Below are positions 52,701-60,437 of a stretch of DNA of 64,000 nt, piece after piece. The notes beneath the pieces are model-generated. The model made no database searches. It was given only the letters and a program-made list of their open reading frames with translations, and was not told where the DNA came from. Source of the DNA: Cinnamomum chago (Eukaryota > Streptophyta > Magnoliopsida > Laurales > Lauraceae); contig CP142453.1 in the NCBI GenBank assembly GCA_038049695.1, positions 13,767,501 through 13,831,500 on the forward strand, written 5' to 3'. Numbering within the stretch: position 1 is the first letter of the stretch; each line of letters opens with the position of its first letter. The translations under genes were made by a program, and so were the position numbers.

Positions 52701-53356
52701 GGGTTTTTTTTTTTTTTTTCTCGACATTTTATACAGCTAATATGTGAGGAGGAAGTGATGACGTCCTTGCCCTCAAATTATCTGTTATACTTCTGACAAG
52801 TGACCTTTTGTGTAGAAAGACCATTCGTCTAGTATCTTATGATCAATGTGTAAGAGCCTAAAATTGACACGATGGGGCAATCATAGCCATTGAGGATTTT
52901 TTTTTTTTTTTGCCTAGAAGAAGTGAATGGTCGATGGAATTTTAATTGATTCTCTCAGCAGTCCATTTCTTTCTCAAATCCCTCCAATCAAATGGTCCAA
53001 CCATTGTGTCCATTGGCTGCCATAGGCCATTAAGGGGAAGGCCTGTCAGATGAACCAGCTGCTAACTTGTATGAAAATGGTGTCACTGGAAACTTGAGGA
53101 GAAAAGAGTGAGTGTAATACCAAATCTTGCACTGTTTTATGTTTATTATTTATTTTGAATGGGTTGTTGCAGGTATGCATATTCAGAGGAAACAGGAGAG
53201 GATTTTGATGAGGAAGGTATTTCATTGACAGCCAGTGTTGCGAAGACAAAGGGAGAGTTGGTGAGCAAGCTGGAGAGGAAGGAAAGGAAAACAACAGGCC
53301 CCGCAGATCATGTTTTCGGGCTTGTTGGAGAAAATGAAGAGGACAAAAGAGAATGA
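37744..53356 (+). CDS. Seven-transmembrane GOST-family protein, TMEM87-like (lung seven transmembrane family)
   Basis: Five exons (37744-38000, 40243-41176, 47466-47561, 49705-49841, 53173-53356) join in frame with GT-AG introns to give 535 residues, close to the usual length of the plant family. An N-terminal hydrophobic stretch (about residues 15-34, FLGFWLGFMLCNYLNV) is a likely signal peptide. A lumenal domain with cysteines follows (about 35-225, with LCC and CKLG). Hydrophobic segments follow at about 228-252, 264-282, 295-326, 335-353, 367-388, 413-432 and 447-467, and then an acidic cytosolic tail with SEETGEDFDEEG. The third segment is long and may span the membrane once with an extension. 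GOST proteins act in Golgi and trans-Golgi trafficking; the plant role is inferred. Intron 2 holds a Copia element and intron 4 a Copia remnant, both in sense orientation, and the coding exons remain intact. Confidence 0.93.
38001..40242. other. Intron 1 of the GOST gene
   Basis: The intron is AT-rich with several poly-A and poly-T runs and no recognisable transposon or coding relic. Confidence 0.5.
41570..41871 (+). repeat. 5' LTR of the Copia element
   Basis: It is 302 bp long, with TG...CA ends. It is identical in length to the 3' LTR, with about six substitutions between them. Confidence 0.97.
41872..41889 (+). promoter_or_regulatory. Primer binding site, initiator methionine tRNA type
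   Basis: TGGTATCAGAGCAAGG directly follows the 5' LTR. TGGTATCAGAGC is the standard plant Copia site complementary to the 3' end of initiator tRNA-Met. Confidence 0.95.
42509..46603 (+). pseudogene. Copia gag-pol polyprotein frame, interrupted only by six stop codons
   Basis: A single reading frame of 1364 codons runs from ATG 42509 to the stop at 46601-46603 without a frameshift. In-frame stops lie at 42536, 43175, 43715, 45287, 45776 and 46184. Domains in order: UBN2-type gag; two zinc knuckles (CYSCQKFGHIATHC near 43205 and CSYCKKSGHIIFEC near 43262); aspartic protease DSGA at 43526; GAG-preintegrase LWHNRLGHP near 43913; integrase core with DSGGEY and NGVAERKN; reverse transcriptase with YVDDIV near 45649; RNase H with DADWAGCP near 46138 and STEAEYRAMS near 46257. 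The frame cannot make a full polyprotein, so the copy is non-autonomous. At least three stops look like C-to-T changes in CAA, CAG or CGA codons (inference from family comparison). Confidence 0.95.
46602..46610 (+). promoter_or_regulatory. Polypurine tract of the Copia element
   Basis: GAGGGGGGG lies immediately upstream of the 3' LTR, in the position of the plus-strand primer. It overlaps the end of the polyprotein frame. Confidence 0.9.
46611..46912 (+). repeat. 3' LTR of the Copia element
   Basis: It is 302 bp long, paired with the 5' LTR, and followed by the TATAT target duplication. Confidence 0.97.
47562..49704. other. Intron 3 of the GOST gene with a direct duplication
   Basis: A block at about 47704-47972 is repeated at about 48118-48298 (shared CCAACTGATTAG, GGACCAGCCCACTTTGGGCT and TGTACATGCCTAGCGTA). 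A segment near 48800-48880 resembles the repeat at 31380-31520. Nothing else is recognised. Confidence 0.6.
49842..53172. other. Intron 4 of the GOST gene
   Basis: It contains the decayed Copia fragment at 51082-52230. A short direct repeat occurs near 52530-52640 (TTGCTTCTCATGA followed by AAGATGTTTATCAGA), and two poly-T tracts at about 52703 and 52895. The remainder is anonymous. Confidence 0.55.
51082..52230 (+). mobile_element. Old Copia remnant: reverse transcriptase and RNase H parts
   Basis: Broken frames give MDVKNAFLLG, then SLYGLEQAP and WFEKFRSAI (reverse transcriptase), later ADVDWAGCP and HERTKHIKAD (RNase H) in the correct order and strand. Frameshifts and stops are frequent, and no LTRs or integrase part could be found. 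It is much older than the element in intron 2 and belongs to a different copy. Confidence 0.85.
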
Positions 53357-54100
53357 CAGATCTTTGCTCTGGCATGGACTTGCAGTTCGCTTGTATAAAT
53401 ATGCTGGTATGTTTTTGTCACTTGCTTTGTTTCATATGCAAAATGCCCCCAGAGAAGAAAAAATTACAATAATTTACCACAGAAGGCCATGGGAGAAACT
53501 TACTGTCTCGGGGCTCAACGGCTGCCTCTGAATCAATCGAAAGTCTCGCCGCCTATTCAAGCTATTCATTCTCTTTCTATAGGCTTTTGTAATATGTTGA
53601 AAGGAAACAGAACAGATGGGGAAAACTGATGCTGATGTTTTAGGTGTTATATGATGTAAATTTTATGTTTTGCAATGGTGAAAGTATCCTTTGATTTGCT
53701 GGCTTAGTCATAATTTTTCAATATAAATCAATACAGAGAACGGATTTCTTCTGATCATGGGAGATTTTTCATCTTATGGAAGGCACTCTTCAAATTGTTT
53801 CCCTTGTTTATGAAGTTTCTTAATCTATATCATTCCCAGTTTTAATTCAACATAAAGGGGATGCAGAGGAAGTTTCAAAATATCCCAACAACTGGTGGAA
53901 TGGTTTGGATTTCCAATTTCAAAATTAAGAATCGAATCTACATCTTATAAAATTTGATGAGTTGAAGGATGAGCGCTGTTTGTTTGTTCGTCTTAATAAA
54001 TTATCAAATTAGTTTCTCAGTAAACCAATTTGATGATGTTAATGGGTCTTCCGATCTTTTTAGATAGAGAAATTTGCATGATAACAAAGGACACTTTCTA
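53357..54100. other. 3' UTR and flank of the GOST gene
   Basis: After the stop codon, the sequence to about 53750 reads like a plant 3' UTR, with TATAAATCAATAC near 53720. The rest, up to the candidate transposon end at 54101, is AT-rich and shows nothing recognisable. Confidence 0.45.
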
Positions 54101-54145
54101 AGGAAAATATTCTCTCGTGCACTATGATACAATACAACCGTACAT

Positions 54146-54237
54146 CAGCGAAGAATGCAACGTCACCCATATCTTTAAATCAATTTGCTGTGGTCATTTT
54201 CAGCGAAGAATGCAACGTCACCCATATCTTTAAATCA
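54146..54237. repeat. Short direct repeat, unit 55 bp
   Basis: CAGCGAAGAATGCAACGTCA begins at 54146 and again at 54201, each continuing CCCATATCTTTAAATCA. It lies near the candidate left end of the MULE. Confidence 0.9.
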
Positions 54238-54444
54238 AGGGTAAGCTCACCACCATTCTTATTGTGATATTTTTGCAAATAGTTGTTTGTATCCACTATT
54301 TTGCATGAAAATATGTTGAAGGGATACATATGTTTTGAATGTTATCACATATTTGCTGTGTATTCACACAGTAGTGAGTCATTCAAACTTCTTTTTATTT
54401 TTTATTTTTTATTTTCCACGCGATATGTCCGATCCTGAAAGTTA

Positions 54445-54642
54445 GAACATATTGTGAATGTTCGGAAGTTACAGTTCGAACATATCTTGAATGTTCGGAT
54501 TTTACAGTTCGAACATATCTTGAATGTTCGAAAGTTATTTTTCAAACATATTATGAATGTTCGGATTTTAAGTTTCGAACAATCTCTGAATGTTCATAAC
54601 TTAAAATTTGAACATTCCTGAAGAGTTCGAAGAGGTAGTGTC
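54445..54642. repeat. Left 33-bp iteron array of the MULE, six units
   Basis: Units start at 54445, 54478, 54511, 54544, 54577 and 54610, exactly 33 bp apart. The typical unit is GAACAT, seven bases, ATGTTC, then a 14-base spacer ending in TTC; the core is an imperfect 19-bp palindrome such as GAACATATCTTGAATGTTC. Units 5 and 6 are more diverged. The array continues with GAACAG at 54643. Confidence 0.93.
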
Positions 54643-54830
54643 GAACAGTAACTGGTTAATGTAGTTTTTGTGTTTTACACTTTTCTTCCAATGTTCGGAA
54701 TTTAAGTTTCGAACAATCTCTGAATGTTCATAACTTAAAATTCGAATATTCCTGAAGAGTTCGAACAAACAGTGTCAAACAGTAACTGGTTAATGTAGTT
54801 TTTGTGTTTTACACTCTTCTTCCAATGTTT
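54563..54830. repeat. 134-bp direct duplication of the inner part of the left array
   Basis: The block holding units 5 and 6 and the following GTAACTGGTTAATGTAG, GTGTTTTACAC and CTTCC words is repeated at an offset of 134 bp (unit 5 at 54577 and 54711; unit 6 at 54610 and 54744). The second copy ends just before the PMD start codon. Confidence 0.9.
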
Positions 54831-54838
54831 CATCAGAA

Positions 54839-55415
54839 ATGGATAGGCCAAGCAGTTCCAGGGTAAGACCGACAGCTTCCAACAGGAGGCGTCGTCGAAG
54901 AATTGAAGAGGTGATAGAAGAAGCTGAGAAACCGGAATATAATTTTGCAGAGGGCAATGAAGAGGGAGCCCCTGTTGAACAACTTGATGAAGAAGAAGCT
55001 GTCGGTGAACAAGAAATAACTGCGGGGCCAGAAGATCGTTTTTTGTTGCCCAGTTTCAACACACACATAGCTGCATACATTTGGCATTCACATGTATGTT
55101 CTTGTTTTTTACTTTTTATATCAAGATCAATGCATTAGTTATAATCTTCAATAATGTGCCATTTTTTTAATACAAGAACGGGTTGCGTTGAAGTGTTTGA
55201 GCCCTGGACAGAAAATACCACACTGGTATTTAAACGAGAGCGATAGGTTTAGAGACTTAGTCGCTAGATCTAACTTGAGTCCACTTATCACAGCATCATA
55301 TCGCTCTGTTAGTAAGATCATTGTATCTTGTTTTATGGAAAGGTGGCAATCTGAAACAAACACCTTCCACATGCCGTTGGAATATGCTGTAAAACAAATT
55401 ATGAATATAACCTAA
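54839..55415 (+). pseudogene. Truncated plant mobile domain (PMD) gene inside the MULE
   Basis: The ATG at 54839 opens a frame with a basic SNRRRRRRIEEVIEEAE segment, an acidic stretch, then FNTHIAAYIWH. After a short intron (about 55093-55175, splice sites uncertain) the frame continues with LKCLSPGQKIPHWYL, RDLVARSNLSPLI and CFMERWQSETNTFHMP, and ends at 55415. The ERW.ETNTFH motif is typical of the start of the plant mobile domain found in MAIL1/MAIN-type proteins and in transposons. Only about the first 100 residues of the domain are present, so the gene is truncated. The boundary exons do not join cleanly in one frame, which also suggests decay. Confidence 0.75.
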
Positions 55416-55527
55416 TTGCATTTTTGATTCAATATGTTGTCCATACATGGGGTCATACACCAGGATAATACATGAATTGTGCCAACCATGTGGCTAAATA
55501 AACGTTCGAAAAAAAAGTACAATTTTC

Positions 55528-58500
55528 TCAATCCAATGAGACGGTCTCACATGTGGCTACATCTGGACTTATAATCTCTTTAAAACGCCTGATTCGATCT
55601 TCGTATGCTAATTCCCAACCGCTCGCGCAAGGAAGATGAAATTCTCTCCATTTATTGGCAATAGGTGGAACAGGTTGACCTGGGATCATGAATACCTTCA
55701 AAAAAAAAAAAAAAAAGAAATAAACATGTCATTTACATTAACATATATATTGTAGACAAATAATCTAATTTTAAATTCAATACCTGAACGAAGTGGTTTT
55801 CATTAACAAAACCTATCGCTATCTCCAACCGAGTAGATGCAGGCAAACGTGGTGACCTAAGAGGAAGAAAGGTCAAACATTGTGGCCTGCTGAAGTGAAA
55901 TAGAACCAAGTTGTAACAAGATGCAATGAGATGCCTCATGTCAGGCATAGTCAACCAATGGTTATATAAAGGATGATCCTCATAGTATGATAGTGTCTCA
56001 ATGAGTTCTTTCACTCTGTTTTCCATTCCATATAATGCTTTGTGACTTTCCACATGTGTCAGTAGCTCCTGCAAGAGTTCTCTTCTAACCTGTCTCCATC
56101 CATCTTCAGTATGACCAATCAAAGCAGCAATCGCTCTAAACCCACAATTACCATCGGCTGCAACATCTTTGATAAGGTGTACAAAAGGCCTTAATCCTTC
56201 TGAGAACTGAATTATATGAACTGACATTTCTTAATCTTTTTCTCAGTGCTCTAGGTTTTACTTGTTTTTTTTGTTTGTGTTCCAATGATGCCTTAATACT
56301 AGTGAGAGCAGGTGAGTGACTATCCTGTGCAGATTGTACCATCTCAAAAGCACTTGGTTCTCTTCTGGTGGATGTATCAATCTTACTACGTGGTCGCCTA
56401 CAGAAGTCTTAACTTCTGGTTTTAACAAAAAGGTACTGTCTGGCTTTGATAGCTCCCTCATCTTCTTTAAGAGTTGCAGTTTTCTTGTTTGATCGTATTT
56501 AGTGAACCACTGTTCAAGTAACCCCAACTTCGCCTTGCAGTCCAACTCCAGAGTTGACCGCTTTGAAATGGTATAAGGATGCATGTCAAGCTTGGCCCAA
56601 TGCGGGTGTATACATTGAAGGGGAATTGACCGTCCCTCTGAAACATATGTAGCGATCTCATGTGCACATGGCAACTCGTGTGTGGCACGAATAATACATC
56701 CACATGCAATCCTATCTATTCGAACCATACTTGATCTCTTAGTTTCTACCAATATTTTCTCCAATGCATTTCGTGAGATGTTCCCACAAAGCTCCTTAAA
56801 TTCTGAGGGCTTAAAACTGTGTTGCATGATTGTCTTGCTCTTCTCGAATGATGCTTTAATACTTGTATGCTGTAATACAAGCAAGCTATGTGTTTTTGCC
56901 CAATTTGACTCAAAAGTACCCTGAGATGATCCAAGCTGCCTCTTCAACTGTGAATGTGAAGACTCGGCCCTATAGCAATAACATTAAAATTAATTGATTT
57001 GTAAGAAAATATTATAAAAATACGTATAAAGTATCAATTATGGGATAATGAAAGTATAATGCTTACCTGCTTGTTGTAGTATTTACAAAATGCATGCATT
57101 TATCTACCCACGCTGAGATAAATCTCTCCTTGTATTCATCTAACCAAATATCCGTCACATACTGCAGTGCTGAATGATATGTTATGAACTCTTGATTTAA
57201 CTTACAGAGATTATCAATATACTCTTCTTCTGTGGAGGAATGGACCAACATCAATACGATGTGAATCTATCCCACTTTTCCTTTGTTTCAAACAACTTCT
57301 TACATTTCGATAGAACATTATTGTTTATGTGCCATTTGCATAATAAATGCCTTGCATTAGGGAATACGCCTTTGATGGCTTTCATGAGTGATAATTCTCT
57401 GTCTGTCACAATAACATTAGGAAGAGCATCCTCACCAATGATAGAACGTAATACACTCAAAGCCCATGCATAGTTGATTTCGCATTCAGCTTCAATGTGA
57501 TCGAAGCACATAGAGAAAGTTACGTCTGTTGAAGTCACTCCAACAATCTCTAATAAGGGCATGCGATACTGGTTGGTCTTGTAAGTGCAATCCAGTATTA
57601 AGACATGAGGAAATGCCCGCAACAACTCTATCCTTTTTGGATGAGCCCAAACCAAATCAGTGATAGTGTCACTGTCCTCACAGTTCCTGTGGCACTCAAT
57701 GTACTTATGCTATGTCAACTTTCCCATGAGTTGTTGCATCTGTGTCCTCCCACCTCGCTCAACAACTTTGTGCCTGTGACGAGCATTGTAAATTGTCTTA
57801 ATTGTTGTTACATTTAATTCACATCTTTGTTTTAACGTAATCAGAATGCCTTTTGGTCGCACCATGCTCTTAGACATATCAATCATCAATCTTGTTTCCT
57901 TCTTTGTTAATCTCCCTGCAAATGAATGACCCTCTAGATACTCTGCAGCAGGGTGATTATGTACACCACATGCAACTTCCAACATCCAATCATCAAAAGT
58001 TTCCAACTTTTTACCCTAAAATGTAAAAGGGCATCCACATTTCTTCGACCCTGTTTGCTTGATCTTTTTCTTAGAAGGCCCTTCATCATTGGCCTTACTA
58101 TGCTTGAAATAGCCGCTTCTCTCACATGCTAAGACAACTCTAGCTTTTATTCCAGGCCTTGCAGCATTTGATACCTTTATGACGATGACGAAACCGTTTC
58201 TTTTACCCACGTCACGAGCCCAGTTCACCATTGCATCTTGACTGTGGAATATCTGAACACATAACCATTGAATAAAACATTAGTAACACAGAATATTTAT
58301 TCAAATTATAATTTAATATGTTTTACTTCTTCAGTTGTAAACACATTTGTAAAGTCCGCCACATAGGCTGACTGAACTTGGCTTTCATCTGTGGATATCT
58401 ATAGTGAGGAGAAAGAAAATGTGAATTTCTGTGGACCGTTTGGACATATACAACCGCACATCATAGATATTTTCAAAATATTATAATCGAACATATAATA

Positions 58501-58843
58501 TATGTTCGGTTGAAACTTGCTGAACATTTTACATATGTTCAGAATTTAATTACCGAACATTCTACATATGTTCATAATTTAATGTTCGAACATACTACAT
58601 ATGTTCGGAATTTAATTGCCGAACAACTTAAATATGTTTAGTCGTATCAGACCGAACAGAACGCGAGAAACAACGTAAAACTTGAAAAGAAAAGGTGGCG
58701 AAAAAACTCAAATAATCAACTGGACTTACCTTTTCGCTGCTATTAGAAATGAAAGACACGATTTCCTTTTTAACTTCCTTCTTCATTGCAACGTTTTGTT
58801 CGATTAAACTATAAAAAATAGAGTTTTGATTTGATAGAAGCAA
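55528..58843 (-). pseudogene. MULE transposase with FAR1-like, MULE, SWIM and OTU-protease domains
   Basis: Reading right to left, the exons are: 58843-58730 (tentative), 58398-58327, 58252-57067, 56969-55784, 55695-55528. All introns have GT-AG ends. A FAR1-like domain begins with VNWARDVGKRNGFVIVIK. The MULE core has LILDCTYKTN and VIVTDRELSL (two acidic catalytic residues). A SWIM finger follows (CGCIIRATHELPCAHE), then a linker, then an OTU domain with AADGNCGFRA (Asp and Cys) and NENHFVQV (His). The last exon continues in frame past FMIPGQPVPPI to the stop at 55528. Breaks are stops at 58016 and 57710, a frameshift near 57260, and a compensating pair near 56400 and 56225. No intact protein can be made. 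OTU fusions to this transposase type occur in other plants, to my knowledge. Confidence 0.88.
58489..58653. repeat. Right 33-bp iteron array of the MULE, five units
   Basis: Units start at 58489, 58522, 58555, 58588 and 58621, exactly 33 bp apart, and GAACAG follows at 58654. In reverse complement the core GAACATATGTAGAATGTTC matches the left core at 17 of 19 positions; the forward match is poorer, so the arrays are inverted relative to each other. The array lies in the first predicted intron of the transposase gene. Confidence 0.92.
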
Positions 58844-60190
58844 GAAGATTTAAGATATAAGAAGGAGAAGTGTGGAAGAGTTGTACAATACTGTAGAGAG
58901 AGTGAAGGAAGAAGGAATTGTGTGTAGTGCAGTGGAGGAAAGGGAGATGTGTGAGTGTGGGAAGAAGACCGGTGGAGAAGGAAGGAGAGATGAGTGATTG
59001 TGGGAAGAAGGAAGGGAGAGAGTAGTTATGTGTGTGAAGAGAAAGTTATTTTTTATTTTGGATAATGAGATGTCCATTTTAATGATTTCACATAAAGATA
59101 TTATTGTAAAAAATATATATATATCTGCAGTGGGAAGAACAATTTTTGTGATGCCAATAAAACTCCCCTTCTTGAAAATAGTTTTAAAATTGAAATGCGG
59201 CGAGTGAGAGAGCATACTTGCAGTTCTAGTAAAGGGTTTGGCGGATATACAAATTTTGGCTCATCAATAATTTTTCTCATTAACAATTCAAAACGATTTG
59301 TTATGTTTACTATCCATTTTCATTTATATTAGTAAACATTGAGTAATACCTGATGAGTTAAATTTTCATAAAATAATTAAGCTAACAAATCTTCTTTCGA
59401 CTTTTACCATTAAAAAATATAATGACATTTTAAATATTATTATATTTAACTTGGATCGGTACTTTTCTATAATAGCAATATGTTCAAGTCTGTGAGAACA
59501 TTTTTAAAAAGTAAAAAGGGGAAAATAGGGAAAATAATTAAAAAAAAAAACTAACTAGGAGAATGTTCTCCTATGAGTCTACTTTCTTGTACGATCAAGC
59601 TTTATGGCCACTTTCGCAGGCCTTGAGTCAGTAAGTCTTTTCTCACCCTTGAATTGAATCTAAATTTTTTTTTTATTAAATGCCACTTAACTTTGAAGTG
59701 TTTTTTTTCTATTGATAATGATAAATTAAATTAAGGATAAAACAATAGTGCAAAAAATTCTCCCAAAAAAGAAAAAAGAAAAAAAAGAGTTAGCACAAAA
59801 GCCTTAAACAAATAAAAAAAAAACAAAACAAAACAAAACTAAGCAAGAGGGCCACAAGCGACTTTAACTTTGAAGTTGTTGAATTAATGGCTATATAATT
59901 TGGTGGGGCCCATGAGGAGACCATTAGCTTTTCCTTCTCTTATTGAGAGACACTTTCTAAGATTTTCATAAGTAGAACCCATGCTCATAGGGAACAGACT
60001 TTTGTACTTTATTATTATTCAAAACTATTTTATTACCGGCAACAATATTTTAAGGGGTAACGTGGACCCCATCTATATCCCTTCCGTTTTCGTTTTCGTT
60101 TCTGTTTCCGTTTCCGTAAGAAGAGTGACAGAAAAAGTCCCCATTGAAAACCTTTAAAAAGTCACGCACGTATCTTTCAGTCGGTCCTAC
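58844..60190. other. Right flank of the MULE and upstream region of TFIIS
   Basis: Positions 58844-59220 are presumed transposase upstream or 5' sequence, GA-rich on the + strand. The candidate right end lies at 59559-59572. After that come poly-A and AAAAC-rich stretches (about 59745-59840) and a TTTCCG/TTTTCG repeat (60083-60117). No gene is visible. Confidence 0.45.
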
Positions 60191-60198
60191 TGAACAGT

Positions 60199-60321
60199 TC
60201 CACGTGGACAGTACTACCAAAAGCAGAACAAAATCTCACTCATCCCATCCAAACCCTTCACTCTTCCACGTGGCCACACGTTCACCGTACGATCGCAGAG
60301 ATTGACAAAACTTCCTATAAA
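60199..60321 (+). promoter_or_regulatory. TFIIS promoter: two CACGTG boxes and a TATA box
   Basis: CACGTG occurs at 60201-60206, within the 10-bp palindrome TCCACGTGGA, and at 60267-60272 (CCACGTGG). A TATAAA follows at 60316-60321, about 120 bp before the start codon. CACGTG is the core bound by plant bZIP (ABF/ABI5) and bHLH factors. Regulation by these is inferred from position only. Confidence 0.6.
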
Positions 60322-60437
60322 CAGCCAAACTCCAAAAGACATAAAACTCCTCCCCTCTCTCCGTCAAACTTTCTAGGGTATCAATCTCTCTACTTCTGCT
60401 CTGGTTTTCCATTGGATCGTTTTTCAGCTTTTGAGCC

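Larger units (their letters stand above)
54101..59572. mobile_element. Decayed two-gene Mutator-like element (FAR1/MULE/SWIM/OTU transposase plus PMD gene) with inverted iteron arrays
   Basis: A transposase gene on the - strand and a PMD gene on the + strand converge, their stop codons 112 bp apart. Arrays of 33-bp palindromic units flank them (54445-54642 and 58489-58653). Candidate termini are AGGAAAATATTCTC (54101-54114) and, inverted, AGGAGAACATTCTC (59572-59559), 12 of 14 matching. ACTTTCT occurs just outside the left end, and again 8 bases beyond the right end. The gene and array content is clear from the sequence. The exact ends and target duplication are tentative. Maize MuDR also carries two convergent genes, which makes this layout plausible for a MULE. 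Confidence 0.6.

Noticed and set aside
54445..54642. CRISPR-like regular array
   Set aside because: The 33-bp period comes from near-identical whole units, with no variable spacers. The sequence is a plant transposon and no cas genes are present.
58849..59215. Serine/leucine-rich antisense frame of 121 codons
   Set aside because: It derives from GA-rich sequence upstream of the transposase, has no domain, and its composition is biased.
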